Of a stretch of DNA of 64,000 nucleotides, positions 25,583 to 34,429 are shown in pieces. The notes beneath the pieces were generated by a model, which saw nothing but the letters and a program-made list of their open reading frames with translations, made no database searches and was not told where the DNA came from. How positions within the stretch are numbered: the first letter of the stretch is position 1; each line of letters starts with the position of its first letter. Both the position numbers and the translations under genes were made by a program. This DNA comes from Paraburkholderia solitsugae (lineage in GTDB: Bacteria; Pseudomonadota; Gammaproteobacteria; Burkholderiales; Burkholderiaceae): positions 98,844 to 162,843 of the forward strand of contig NZ_WOEY01000101.1 in NCBI RefSeq assembly GCF_013177695.1, read 5' to 3'.

Positions 25583-26002
25583 ATGGACGATCCATATGAC
25601 CTTCAGCGCTTTGTCGACGCCCAGGACCCGGTGTTCGCACAGGTATGCGATGAGTTGAGGGATGGACGTAAGCGAAGCCACTGGATGTGGTTCGTGTTTC
25701 CGCAAATCCAGGGCCTCGGGGCAAGCGCAATGGCGCAGCGGTTCGCAATCTCGTCGTTGGCCGAGGCCGATGCCTATCTGCGGCACCCGTTACTCGGCCC
25801 CCGGCTCCGCGAATCGACGCAACTGGTCAACCGCGTCGAAGAGCGTTCCATAGAAGAAATTTTCGGATATCCGGATTATCTGAAGTTTCGATCGTCGATC
25901 AGTCTGTTCGCGCGCGCCACGAGCGACAACGACGTATTTGTGGAAGCACTGCGCAAGTATTTCGGCGGGGAAGCTGATCCACAAACTCTGCAGTTGCTCT
26001 AG
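25583..26002 (+). CDS. DUF1810 family protein
   Basis: 139 residues, the usual size; AAGGAAATACGAA precedes ATG 25583. Family pattern: DLQRFVDAQDPVFAQVCDELRDGRKRSHWMWFVFPQIQGLGASAMAQRFAISSLAEADAYLRHPLLGPRL, with the WMWFVFPQ core and the Gly-Leu-Gly loop, and the C-terminal FGYPDYLKFRSSISLF. These small cytoplasmic proteins are related to YbiA/NADAR-like enzymes by fold prediction, but the activity is not known to me. A single-gene unit. Confidence 0.88.
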   Translation: MDDPYDLQRFVDAQDPVFAQVCDELRDGRKRSHWMWFVFPQIQGLGASAMAQRFAISSLAEADAYLRHPLLGPRLRESTQLVNRVEERSIEEIFGYPDYLKFRSSISLFARATSDNDVFVEALRKYFGGEADPQTLQLL

Positions 26003-26073
26003 GCCGTTTTTGCGCTGGGCCTGCGAGCGTGGCGGAGCGCACTTCGGAATTTCAGTGGCGGCACAGTGTGGCG

Positions 26074-27117
26074 TCAATTCCCGCTCGCATCGGCTGCGCG
26101 GGACCGGTAGAGCAGCAGGTGATCGGTGCCGGATTCGGACAGCCAGAGTTCGCCCGGGCGGCCCATCATCTCACGTACGTTCGCGTGCGGGCGCGGCAGC
26201 GAAAACACTTCGAACCGCTCGGCACGCGGGTCAAAGCGCACTAGCGCGTTGGCGCTCCAATCACTGAGCCAGACGATATCCTGGTCGTCTACAAAAATTG
26301 CGTAGGCATGCGGATCGTTGCCGGGCAGTCGCCATTCGCGCCATTGATGCGTCACGGGATCGAATAAGCCGACTTTTCCTGCGTTCCACTCGCTGACCCA
26401 GACGCGCCCCTTCGAATCGGACCCTACGCGGCGTGCGCCCTGATTCGACGTTGGCGGCTCGATGACCTGCGTCGCACCACTCCCGGGATCGATGCGACCG
26501 AGATAACTCCCGGCTAGTGACGCGAAATACAGGCCACCGTCCGGGGTCACGCAGATGCCGTAGGGCCCGGGCCCGCGCGGCGCATCGAAGACTCGCATGT
26601 GGGCGCGCTGCGGATCCAGTTCGCCATAGACGCCACTTTGCCCGGTAAACCACAGATGCCCTTGTTTGTCGAATACGGCGGTGTTCAGATTGGCGTTCGG
26701 CCGGTCCTTAGGCAGCGGAAAACGGGTGACGGCGAGCGTCTTCGGATCGATGCGCACAATCGCGTTCTGGCCGCCGTCAGTCACCCACGCCGCGCGATCG
26801 GGACCCACGATCACGCCGTGCGGCGCCGATCCTGCGCCGAGCGGAATCTTGTCGATCCTGCCGCTACGCGGGTCCAGCCGTCCGACCACGCCCTGCGCCT
26901 GCGCGGTGTACCACACGGCGCCGTCCGGCGCCGGTGCAACGTCATGCGGCGCACTGCCGGTCGGCACAGCGAAGGTCTCGAACGACGGCGGTTGCGCCTG
27001 CGCCGAGCCGATGGTGAGCGCAACGCTCGCCAGGGCCGACGCAAACCACGGTGCCGGCCCTGCGTCGAGAATCTTGTTCACCGTTGCCACAACCCGCTTC
27101 CTTGCGATCGCCAACAT
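26074..27117 (-). CDS. Vgb-like (virginiamycin B lyase family) beta-propeller, exported
   Basis: 347 residues; ATG 27117 after GGAGACGAAC. Signal peptide APWFASALASVALTIGSAQA. Seven-blade propeller repeats of the streptogramin lyase family: PHDVAPAPDGAVWYTAQAQGVVGRLDPRSGRI, PHGVIVGPDRAAWVTDGGQNAIVRIDPKT, and PYGICVTPDGGLYFASLAGSYLGRIDP, among others. True Vgb enzymes are cytoplasmic and linearise streptogramin B. The signal peptide and general repeat spacing suggest a periplasmic propeller of unknown substrate, so resistance should not be assumed. Confidence 0.78.
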   Translation of the reverse strand: MLAIARKRVVATVNKILDAGPAPWFASALASVALTIGSAQAQPPSFETFAVPTGSAPHDVAPAPDGAVWYTAQAQGVVGRLDPRSGRIDKIPLGAGSAPHGVIVGPDRAAWVTDGGQNAIVRIDPKTLAVTRFPLPKDRPNANLNTAVFDKQGHLWFTGQSGVYGELDPQRAHMRVFDAPRGPGPYGICVTPDGGLYFASLAGSYLGRIDPGSGATQVIEPPTSNQGARRVGSDSKGRVWVSEWNAGKVGLFDPVTHQWREWRLPGNDPHAYAIFVDDQDIVWLSDWSANALVRFDPRAERFEVFSLPRPHANVREMMGRPGELWLSESGTDHLLLYRSRAADASGN

Positions 27118-27222
27118 GTTCGTCTCCGCGTCACAGGATGAGTTTCAAAGGGCGCTGACGGTTTTTTATTGTTGCACTTATCTGTCGAACTGGTTTGAGC
27201 CGGTCGCCCAGTGGACGGATCA

Positions 27223-27261
27223 CGCCACAACGGGCCGGTGTGCTCCCGGCCCGTTGTGGCG
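27223..27261. terminator. 16-bp perfect stem-loop downstream of the ester cyclase gene
   Basis: CGCCACAACGGGCCGG and CCGGCCCGTTGTGGCG around a 7-base loop, 51 bp past the stop of the leftward ester cyclase gene. Very stable, without a T run on either side; probably stops or protects the transcript before the beta-propeller gene. Confidence 0.6.
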
Positions 27262-27311
27262 TTAGATACGCAGAGCATTGCTGAAAAACTGCGGAAGCGC
27301 TGTGCCTTCGA

Positions 27312-27761
27312 TCACGCTGCCTTGAGGAGTCCAAGTTGTTGCAGCGCTGTCACGCCGTCGTCCAGCCCGATTTCTTCGACGATCTTGCCACCATTGAGCC
27401 GTAGCACGGTCGTGCCAGTGAAGCGCATTTTCCGTCCGGTCGCGGCCGGCAACGATCCAATGAGGAAATCGCTGAATGCCGGACCGGTATGTGTGCCTCC
27501 ACCCTCCCAACGGCCGACTACATAGTCCCCCTCGGCGATGAGATCAGCGGCGCCCCAGAAGTTGAGATCCGGAAACGCTCGGCGGAAATCGGTCATGAAT
27601 GCCTTGATGTCCTCGCGGCCACGGCGCGCCTCGTGCAGCGAGTATTGAAGCAGCATGTCAGGCGCAGCAAGTTCGTCGACGATGTCGAGGTTGCATGTTT
27701 TGCCCCAGAAATCGGTGAACCAGCGGCCCACGACGGCCTTGTTGTCATCTTCCCTGGACAT
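27312..27761 (-). CDS. SnoaL-like ester cyclase
   Basis: 149 residues; ATG 27761 follows GAGGAATT. SnoaL-like polyketide cyclase/NTF2 fold: NKAVVGRWFTDFWGKTCNLDIVDELAAPDMLLQYSLHEARRGREDIKAFMTDFRRAFPDLNFWGAADLIAEGDYVVGRWEGGGTHTGPAF, followed by FTGTTVLRLNGGKIVEEIGLDDGVTALQQLGL. This is the widely distributed ester cyclase group, whose activity is largely uncharacterised. A longer reading frame extends upstream to 28070 but has Arg-rich noise and no start signal. Monocistronic. Confidence 0.85.
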   Translation of the reverse strand: MSREDDNKAVVGRWFTDFWGKTCNLDIVDELAAPDMLLQYSLHEARRGREDIKAFMTDFRRAFPDLNFWGAADLIAEGDYVVGRWEGGGTHTGPAFSDFLIGSLPAATGRKMRFTGTTVLRLNGGKIVEEIGLDDGVTALQQLGLLKAA

Positions 27762-28144
27762 GGTGAATTCCTCATTGACTGTGGTTGAAAGAGGGAAACT
27801 CAATCGCCTCCCTCTGTCTGAACAATATTGGCGCCAGCAGTCAGCCGCCCCCCGTTTCTTGCTGCAATACTCGATAAACCGACACGCGTCTTGTGTGTCG
27901 ATGGTCATTACGCGCGTCGTTCGTAAGCGACGGCGCCATGAGGCGTAGCGACGTGAAATAGACAGCAAGAATCGGAGTGCCTGTGCCGACCTGTTGCCAT
28001 AACCTGTCCATGCGATCGCACGGTAACCGAGGCCGGCGGACGAAGGGCGGTGCGCTCGAACCGCATGCATCTTGCGGGCGCCCGGAGCGCCAATTCCGTC
28101 ATCGGCGTAGCGCTCGCCTGTCCCTCATCGAAAGGAGTTCAACC
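27762..28144. other. Intergenic region upstream of the ester cyclase gene
   Basis: About 380 bp. No supported gene. It presumably holds the leftward promoter of the ester cyclase; no clear box could be assigned by eye. Confidence 0.35.
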
Positions 28145-28333
28145 ATGTTGCCATTTCTCTCGTTTCACGCGCTCGCAGCCCAACGCGGCGATGGACTGCG
28201 CCCTGAACTTCTAGCCATATTTGAACGCCATGCGCGATCAGAGACTGGTCTCGCTGCCATCATCGAACCTGTCGCAACAGAGTCTCTTTCCCAGGTCGCA
28301 GGCGCCGTCTCCAATGGTCCTGTGAAGGGGTGA
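28145..28333 (+). CDS. Small protein or truncated gene start (62 residues)
   Basis: A strong AAGGAG lies 7 bases before ATG 28145. The frame reads MLPFLSFHALAAQRGDGLRPELLAIFERHARSETGLAAII and stops after GAVSNGPVKG. No family recognised. With such a good initiation site it may be a genuine small protein, or the N-terminus of a gene cut off upstream of the MITE at 28417. Confidence 0.35.
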   Translation: MLPFLSFHALAAQRGDGLRPELLAIFERHARSETGLAAIIEPVATESLSQVAGAVSNGPVKG

Positions 28334-28416
28334 CGGGCCGATGAGGCGTCGGCGAACGTGTCATGCTCCCGCTGGAGCGGACAGTGGGTCACGAGTTCTG
28401 AGCGACTCAAACGGGT

Positions 28417-28559
28417 CGAGGGTGTGTCAAAAACACAAAAGTTGAAGGTTTTGCAGGGTTTCTTTACCCTTCCCGGCACGTCACCAGGCTGTTGTAGGCC
28501 ATTCTCGAAAGCCGATTTTCTTAACGAGACGCGTGAGCCTGCGTTTTGACACACCCTCG
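28417..28559. mobile_element. Second MITE (143 bp)
   Basis: Terminal inverted repeats CGAGGGTGTGTCAAAA (left) and TTTTGACACACCCTCG (right), perfect over 16 bp, enclose about 110 bp without coding capacity. Ends of the form GAGGGTGTGTCAAAA are typical of non-autonomous derivatives of common proteobacterial IS elements; the family was not determined. No clear target duplication. Unrelated in sequence to the MITE at 17444. Confidence 0.7.
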
Positions 28560-28815
28560 GCCATCTCCAGCCATTTGCCAATCGACCCGGTTCGACACTC
28601 AGACGTCCGTTCTACAGAGAGAGCGGACCATTACGATAGAGCCCCCGCGATCTGGCAGACCTGCGATGTGCCCGTTTGCAGCACGGCTGGGCACACGCAC
28701 CGAACGGTCTTGCGTTCGCTTCCAATGTCCGCCGCCATTACTGTTGGTGGCGAAGTCGCTGGGGTGCTTTTTTAACGACCCGGAACCACAACGCCGTTGA
28801 CTCCCCGCGTGTTTT

Positions 28816-29301
28816 CTACCGACTGCCGTTTCCCGTCGTCAAGATTTCGCCGCCGTCCGACTCCGTCTGTGTGTTCGCCGTGCTCTCTACACGTTCAATC
28901 CGTACTTGCATCGACTGTGCGTCTGTCAAACCCAAGGTCTTCGCCGCGGCATAAGAGAGATCGATAATTCGGTGTTTGATGTATGGTCCGCGATCGTTGA
29001 TACGCACGACAACCGACTTTCCTGTTGCCAACGAACTGACGCGCACATAGCTGCCGAGCGGCAATGTTCGATGGGCAGCCGTCAATGCGCCGCCATCATA
29101 GCGTTCTCCGTTTGCGGTCAGATGCCCCTGGAACGTTGCCGAATACCATGACGCCTCGCCGGATTGCAACATCTCGTGTCGCATGCGACAGGAATCAACT
29201 CTGCACGCAGCATGTTCAGACGCAATCTGTCCGCAAGCCGCGAACAAAGCGCAGATTCCCAAAACTCCCAAATAGCGGAGTAATAGCACCATAGACCACA
29301 T
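28816..29301 (-). CDS. RlpA-like double-psi beta-barrel lipoprotein
   Basis: 161 residues. Lipobox leader LLLRYLGVLGICALFAAC. The RlpA/DPBB domain is complete: GEASWYSATFQGHLTANGERYDGGALTAAHRTLPLGSYVRVSSLATGKSVVVRINDRGPYIKHRIIDLSYAAAKTLGL, including the catalytic-type Asp in NDRGP and the DLSYAAA helix. RlpA proteins are septal peptidoglycan lytic transglycosylases acting on denuded glycan. The SPOR domain of canonical RlpA is missing, so septal targeting is doubtful. Start is ATG 29301 or 29292. Confidence 0.85.
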   Translation of the reverse strand: MWSMVLLLRYLGVLGICALFAACGQIASEHAACRVDSCRMRHEMLQSGEASWYSATFQGHLTANGERYDGGALTAAHRTLPLGSYVRVSSLATGKSVVVRINDRGPYIKHRIIDLSYAAAKTLGLTDAQSMQVRIERVESTANTQTESDGGEILTTGNGSR

Positions 29302-29925
29302 GTCAGTTAATGAGGCGTGGTTTTAACGTTCTCAAAAAGCTCAAGCAAGCCGCGTGCCCGGGTGACATAACATCTTGACAATTTTTTTTAGGTCTCATGC
29401 AGTGGGTCTATCAGTCCGACCCTGATTTCATTGCAGGTGTCGCCGATGCGATTGGTACTGGCCTTGACGAAAATACGTGAAATACGTATTCATTTGCCGG
29501 GGGCCACATGGCTATCATAACGGCCACCGATCTCGCCCGGTGCGCGAAGTTACACGCCGCACCGCTCAAATGTTCGGGCTGGTCGCCACGATGCAACGTC
29601 CACAACGTTTCGGACGTCGAACGGGTTTACAAGGCAACTCGTGAGTAATGCGTCTGCTTAAGGTTCAACGGATATTATCACCTGCGGTGCGATCGACCGC
29701 TCAGTGTCGAGTACGCGCTGACAGAGATGACCGCGTGAACGACCGTTATAGCCTGGAAGCTGCCGTGGCGTTCGCCCACCCTTCCGCGGGGACATTTGAA
29801 CGTCGGATTCGCCCTGACAGCGGTCCTCCTCTGGTCGATGCCCTCCAGCCGGTCGTTCGCCGAATCCACCACTAACCAGTCTCGCAAGCGTTGTAGCTGC
29901 GTGTCGATCCGCTATCCGACAGTAT
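29302..29925. other. 624-bp region with no recognisable gene
   Basis: Contains an AT-rich run near 29380-29400. Open frames on both strands (for example 29678-29887 leftward) lack initiation signals and known motifs. Probably decayed sequence between the RlpA-like gene promoter and the 3' end of the efflux gene. Confidence 0.4.
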
Positions 29926-31167
29926 CTAGTGCGGAGATAAGTTGCTTTCTCCAACTGCTCCCAACTCCAAGATCCATAGCACAAGACCAACAAGTCCAAA
30001 AGCCATCTGACCCGCAGCAAGCCAAAGTACTGACCTATCGAGCGCCGGCGCGACGAAACCCGTTACCAGCGCTGCGAGCAGAATCATCGTGAACGCCTGA
30101 CAGGAAGCGACGAGGCCCCTTATATTCGGAAACAGGTCCAGCACCATTAACGTTATGCCGGGTGCGATAACCGACATGCCAAACGAGTAAAAGAGGAGCG
30201 GCGCTACGGACCACGGCAATGCTGGTGCGTGAACTGTATGAAAGGCGACATTGGCGACACTTGAGGCCATCATGATTGCAAAGCCTGCTGCAATCTGTGT
30301 ACCCTGCGAGACCTTTCCGGCCATGCGCTCAGCACTGAGCGAACCGAGAAAGATGCCGGCGACCAACGGCATGAACTCCCACGCAAAGCCCTCGGAGGTC
30401 AAACCCAGGTGCGTACCGAGAAAAACCGGTGCGGCTGCGACATAAAGGAAAAGGCCCGCGAAGTTAAACGCAATCGCACCGGCACCTCGCTGGAACGTGG
30501 GCGATGCGAAAACTCGTCGATAGTCGCTCAGCAGTCTTTTCGGTTCGAGCGGACGTCGGTTTTCCAATGATAAGGACTCCGTGAGGTACCGGAAGCAGTA
30601 CATCAGGAGCGATGCTGTGTAGACGAACAAAAAGACAAAGATTGCTCGCCATTGAAAATTTGTGACAATCCAGCCGCCAAGTACCGGAGCGACCGCTGGC
30701 GACAGCGAAAAAATCATGCTGACAAGTGATAACAGGCGCGCGGCGAGCGGGCCGGCATGGAGGTCGCGGATGATGGCTCGACCTACCACGGTCCCAGCGC
30801 CGGCTGAGACGCCTTGAAGAACCCGGAAAACCCAGAGCCAGTTGAGGTCGGGCGCCGCTGCACAACCCACTGACGCAATCGAGAAAACTGCGAGCGAGCC
30901 CAGAACGACGTTGCGGCGACCCAATGCGTCCGATAACGCGCCGTGCCACAGGCTCATGATTGCGAAGGCGAACAGATAGGCCGTGAGCGTGAACTGGACC
31001 TGATGCGCTCCCACGTTAAATGAACGTTCGATTTGGGAGAACGCTGGCAGATACGCATCGACCGAGAGCGGCCCCAAAAGCGCGAGGCCGCCGAGCATGA
31101 AGGCAAGGGAGCTGATCTTTGCTTCTGTCATTGGGTTCAGTCCGGCTGGCTCTGGGTGTGTCGCCAC
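29926..31167 (-). CDS. Bcr/CflA-family MFS drug efflux transporter
   Basis: 413 residues, 12 predicted helices. Family features: GPLSVDAYLPAFSQIERSFNVGAHQVQFTLTAYLFAFAIMSLWHGALSDALGRRNVVLG (motif A) and RVLQGVSAGAGTVVGRAIIRDL (motif B with Arg), as in Bcr/CmlA drug:H+ antiporters. Start GTG 31167 after AAGGAAAAATC is preferred over an ATG at 31131. It begins 9 bp after the GST stop and is the last gene of the SDR-GST-MFS operon. The set suggests detoxification: conjugation or reduction followed by export. Confidence 0.88.
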   Translation of the reverse strand: MATHPEPAGLNPMTEAKISSLAFMLGGLALLGPLSVDAYLPAFSQIERSFNVGAHQVQFTLTAYLFAFAIMSLWHGALSDALGRRNVVLGSLAVFSIASVGCAAAPDLNWLWVFRVLQGVSAGAGTVVGRAIIRDLHAGPLAARLLSLVSMIFSLSPAVAPVLGGWIVTNFQWRAIFVFLFVYTASLLMYCFRYLTESLSLENRRPLEPKRLLSDYRRVFASPTFQRGAGAIAFNFAGLFLYVAAAPVFLGTHLGLTSEGFAWEFMPLVAGIFLGSLSAERMAGKVSQGTQIAAGFAIMMASSVANVAFHTVHAPALPWSVAPLLFYSFGMSVIAPGITLMVLDLFPNIRGLVASCQAFTMILLAALVTGFVAPALDRSVLWLAAGQMAFGLVGLVLWILELGAVGESNLSPH

Positions 31168-31176
31168 GATTTTTCC

Positions 31177-31812
31177 TTAGACGGCCGGAATTGCCATTCC
31201 GCGTTGAACTGCAGGGCGCGCGCCAACGCGTGCAAGCCAGTCCTGCAAGGCGGGCTTTGCGGCAATTTGCGCAGAGAGCACGTCAGCCAGGAAGGTATTA
31301 GCGGTGACTACCCACGGATAAGCGGCAATATCAGCGATCGAGTACGTGTCTCCGCCCAGGTATTGATTCCTGGACAAGGCGGCGTCCATAACCATCAGCA
31401 GGCGGTCCGCTTCGGTGGCGAAACGTCGACTGGCCAGCTCCGATTTTTCCTTAGAGAACTTTTCGAAAAAACCGAGTTGACCAAGCATCGGTCCCAATCC
31501 GCCGACTTGCCAGTTCAGCCACTCGAGCTGCTTGTAGCGACCGGGGCCCGACGCATCCAGAAACAGGCCGTGCTTTTCTGCCAGATAGGTAAGAATGGCG
31601 CCGCTCTCGAACACAGACAGTGAGCTGCCGTCGGGAAGGAGGTCGGTGATTGCCGGGATTTTGTTGTTCGGCGAGATGGCGAGAAACTCGGGGGCGAACT
31701 GCGCGTTCTTGCCGAGATTCACCGCATTGACGTCGTAAGCGATGCCGAGTTCTTCCAGCATAATCGAGACCTTCCGCCCGTTGGGCGTGGTCCAGGTGTG
31801 TAGCGTAATCAT
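31177..31812 (-). CDS. Glutathione S-transferase family protein
   Basis: 211 residues from ATG 31812, after TGAGGTTCCC. N-terminal thioredoxin fold: MITLHTWTTPNGRKVSIMLEELGIAYDVNAVNLGKNAQFAPEFLAISPNNKIPAI, with the GSH-binding cis-Pro in KIPAI and SVFESGAILTYLAEK (ESxAI). The C-terminal helical domain has the usual ADIAAYPWV. It resembles YfcG/Ure2-like GSTs, which often act as disulfide-bond oxidoreductases. Middle gene of a LysR-controlled operon between an SDR and an efflux pump. Confidence 0.9.
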   Translation of the reverse strand: MITLHTWTTPNGRKVSIMLEELGIAYDVNAVNLGKNAQFAPEFLAISPNNKIPAITDLLPDGSSLSVFESGAILTYLAEKHGLFLDASGPGRYKQLEWLNWQVGGLGPMLGQLGFFEKFSKEKSELASRRFATEADRLLMVMDAALSRNQYLGGDTYSIADIAAYPWVVTANTFLADVLSAQIAAKPALQDWLARVGARPAVQRGMAIPAV

Positions 31813-31880
31813 GGGAACCTCAGTTATGGTCCCGTGGGTTCCGGGACGCACGAACGCGTGCCGGAACCCACGCGGAAGGC

Positions 31881-32636
31881 TTAGATTTGTGCCGTACCGC
31901 CATCGACAAACAGTTCGATGCCGTTCACGAAGCTGCTGTCGTCAGATGCGAGGAATGTGACGGCCTTTGCGACTTCGGAGGGCTCGCCCAAACGCCCCAT
32001 CGGCACTACCGAGGACAGATGTGCGAACAGGCCTTCCCGATGCTCTGCGGGAACGAGTTCACCGAGGCCAGGCGTGCGAACCGGTCCCGGGCTGACTGCG
32101 TTTACGCGGATGTTCCGGGGTTTCAGGTCGAGCAACCACGAGCGGGCGAAGTTACGTACCGCGGCCTTGCTTGCGCTATAGACGCTGAAATTGGCCGTAC
32201 CCTTCACCGACGTCGTCGATGCCATCAGAATTACCGAGCTACCATCGCGCAGAAGTGGAAGCGCCTTCTGAACGGTGAACAGCACACCCTTGACGTTCAC
32301 CGAAAAAATCCGGTCGAACTGCTCTTCGGTGATGGAGCCGAGCGGTAGCATGTCGCCGCCGCCGGCGTTCGCAAACAGGACATCGAGGTGACCGGCCTTT
32401 GCCGCGATTTCCTGGTACACGCGGTCCAGGTCGTCCAGATTCGAAGCGTCGCCGCGAATGCCCACCGCGGCGTCGCCAATTGCCGCGACCGCTGCGTCGA
32501 GTTCTGCCTGCCGGCGGCCGGTGATGAACACCTTCGCGCCTTGCGCCGCGAATTCTTGCGCGGATGCCAGACCAATACCGCTCGTACCGCCAGTTACCAA
32601 AGCTACTTTGCCTTCAAGTTTGCGCGTCGTCATCAT
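31881..32636 (-). CDS. Short-chain dehydrogenase/reductase, first gene of LysR-controlled operon
   Basis: 251 residues. Cofactor motif GGTSGIGLA and TGRRQAELDAAV; FANAGGGD in place of NNAG; catalytic STTSVKG serine and YSASKAAVR Tyr-Lys pair; C-terminus DDSSFVNGIELFVDGGTAQI. It belongs to the same SDR subfamily as 11255-12004. ATG 32636 or 32633. Divergent from a LysR gene across about 230 bp containing three GTAG/CTAC inverted repeats. Confidence 0.9.
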   Translation of the reverse strand: MMTTRKLEGKVALVTGGTSGIGLASAQEFAAQGAKVFITGRRQAELDAAVAAIGDAAVGIRGDASNLDDLDRVYQEIAAKAGHLDVLFANAGGGDMLPLGSITEEQFDRIFSVNVKGVLFTVQKALPLLRDGSSVILMASTTSVKGTANFSVYSASKAAVRNFARSWLLDLKPRNIRVNAVSPGPVRTPGLGELVPAEHREGLFAHLSSVVPMGRLGEPSEVAKAVTFLASDDSSFVNGIELFVDGGTAQI

Positions 32637-32663
32637 TGACTCCAGTTCGTTTAGTGAGGCGGT

Positions 32664-32809
32664 GGTAGCGTTCTACCCGACCGCTGGTGACCTCAGAGCT
32701 AGCGGTAGACCTCTACTCGATTGCCGGTGACCATGGGGTTCAATGTACGGTCCGCGAATGATTAGAAAAAGTAGCGAAATGCAAAAGCTTTATCTACTGT
32801 GGTAGATAA
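32664..32809. promoter_or_regulatory. LysR operator array between SDR operon and regulator gene
   Basis: Three related dyads share a GTAG/CTAC core: GGTAG-cgtt-CTACC (32664-32677), GTAGA-cc-TCTAC (32705-32716) and TTATCTAC-tgtg-GTAGATAA (32790-32809). The last is a perfect 8-bp inverted repeat close to the regulator start and has ATC-N10-GAT symmetry like LysR boxes. The layout fits a LysR protein with a recognition site plus activation sites. Confidence 0.6.
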
Positions 32810-32866
32810 TGAAGGTGGCTAATCGTCGAGGCCCGTAATCGGCAAGTGCGCAAAGGGGCGCTATCT

Positions 32867-33760
32867 TTGGACCAGTTACTCGCAATCCGGGCATTTGCCC
32901 GTGTGGTAGAAGCCGGCACTTTCACGAAGGCGGCCGACTCGCTGCAGATTCCATTGGCAACGGTGAGCAAGCTCGTGCGCACCCTCGAAAAGCATCTCGG
33001 CGTGAAGCTACTGCTTCGTACAACGCGACGGGTCACGGTGACCACGGACGGCGCGGCTTACTATGAGAAAACCGCTGCGCTCCTCCAAAGCCTGGAAGAC
33101 ATCGACTCAAGCTTCCAATCCGCGCAAGGCAAGCCGCGCGGTCACCTGCGTGTCGACATCGGCGGCACGTTTGCCCGCCTGGTAGTTATCCCCGCTCTTC
33201 CCGACTTTCTCGCGAAATATCCGGACATCAGCATTGACTTCGGAGTCAGCGACCGACAGGTCGACCTGATTAGCGACAACGTCGATTGTGTTATCCGTGG
33301 TGGCGAACTTAATGACCTCTCGCTGGTTGCCAGATTGATTGGCAACGCGCCATGGGTGACCTGCGCAACCCCCGGCTACCTTGAAAAGCACGGCGTGCCG
33401 CGCAAACCTCGCGATTTGGAAACTGGCCATTCGATAGTCAATTACATATCGACACGAACCGGTCGACCGATGCCAATGCACTTCACTCGCGGCAAAGAGA
33501 AAATCGAACTTGCCGTACCCCATGTCATAGGGGTGAACGATAGCAACGCGCACTTTGCGGCGGGTCTGGCGGGCCTCGGGGTTATTCAGACCTTACTGTA
33601 CATGGCGCAATCGCATATCGAAAAAGGTGACATCGTGCCGATTCTCGAGGACTGGAATCCCGCGCCGTATCCGTTCTACGTGGTGTATCCGCCCAACCGA
33701 TATTTAAGCAATCGACTGAGAGTTTTCATCGACTGGATAGCGGGGCACTTCGTCACATGA
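32867..33760 (+). CDS. LysR-family transcriptional regulator
   Basis: 297 residues from TTG 32867, which has AAAGGGG nine bases upstream and gives the classical N-terminus MDQLLAIRAFARVVEAGTFTKAADSLQIPLATVSKLVRTLEKHLGVKLLLRTTRRVTVTTDG. A GTG at 32846 would add seven residues but lacks a ribosome binding site. The effector domain starts near residue 90 (GHLRVDIGGTFARLVVIPALPDFLAKYPDISIDFGVSDRQVDLI), of the CrgA-like subgroup. Divergent from the SDR-GST-MFS operon, which it most likely controls. Confidence 0.9.
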   Translation: MDQLLAIRAFARVVEAGTFTKAADSLQIPLATVSKLVRTLEKHLGVKLLLRTTRRVTVTTDGAAYYEKTAALLQSLEDIDSSFQSAQGKPRGHLRVDIGGTFARLVVIPALPDFLAKYPDISIDFGVSDRQVDLISDNVDCVIRGGELNDLSLVARLIGNAPWVTCATPGYLEKHGVPRKPRDLETGHSIVNYISTRTGRPMPMHFTRGKEKIELAVPHVIGVNDSNAHFAAGLAGLGVIQTLLYMAQSHIEKGDIVPILEDWNPAPYPFYVVYPPNRYLSNRLRVFIDWIAGHFVT

Positions 33761-34429
33761 GCTGTCGAACAGGCCTTGGAAGCATATCGTCGGTCTCTGT
33801 TGCGTACTGATGTCCCGCCATTAGACAAGGGGCTTTGACCTATGATGGCCAAGGCCGCTTACAACCGGACCTGACTTTTACGTCCGCCTTCGGCAAAGCC
33901 GAACTGCTCATGAATGTCGACGGCGTCGGTCCGCCGCGTTTTGAACAGGTCGTTACGAAATGGCCGCAAGCGGGACAGTATGAACAGCCGGTCTGGCCGA
34001 ACACCCGCCTAGCTATGCGAATCGACGAACGGCCGTCGTACCTTGATACTGTTGAAAAAGTCGGTGACAGTCGTTCTATCCCGCTTTTCATCGATAGATA
34101 GATACTGTCAGACCGGCAACTCGCTGCCAGTCTGACAGTGGCCGCACATGCACCCGTAGGCCACAAATCAGTCGGCCAATCGTCCGGACGATTACCGCAA
34201 TATCTGCGAGTCCACGGGGGCGCTTTACGTTCAATAACGAATTCTCAGGGTTCGGCGTAGCACCGGCTCACCATAATGAATTCGCTGACCGCTAACACGC
34301 GTGCCTCTGCTGATGTGGTGCCTAAGTAATTTCGGACACGACGATAGGTTTTTGGTTTCGACGGACGGATCCGACTTGTCGGAGGACGCCGTCCGGCAGC
34401 GCCGCGCCTCGAGCCCTGAGCCCCGGAGA
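33761..34429. other. Intergenic region with transposon debris
   Basis: 669 bp, no gene called. An 88-codon frame at 33835-34101 runs straight into the MITE end and is not supported. Carries a solitary MITE/IS end at 34045-34078 and a 9+4-bp hairpin CTGTCAGAC-x-GGCA/TGCC-x-GTCTGACAG at 34104-34138 without T run. Confidence 0.45.
34045..34078. mobile_element. Solitary end of the GATACTGTTGAAAAAGTCG element family
   Basis: 34 bases identical to the right end of the MITE at 17569-17602 (reverse orientation): GATACTGTTGAAAAAGTCG followed by GTGACAGTCGTTCTA. The inner sequence soon diverges and the opposite end is not found, so this is a truncated copy. Confidence 0.65.

Noticed and set aside
26074..27117. 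Streptogramin resistance gene
   Set aside because: The protein has the Vgb-type propeller but also a signal peptide; family members of this kind are mostly not resistance enzymes.
33835..34101. 88-codon frame before the solitary MITE end
   Set aside because: Runs into the mobile-element end, no start signal, no family features.
34104..34138. Hairpin CTGTCAGAC..GTCTGACAG as terminator
   Set aside because: No adjacent gene end on either strand and no T run; more likely transposon debris.
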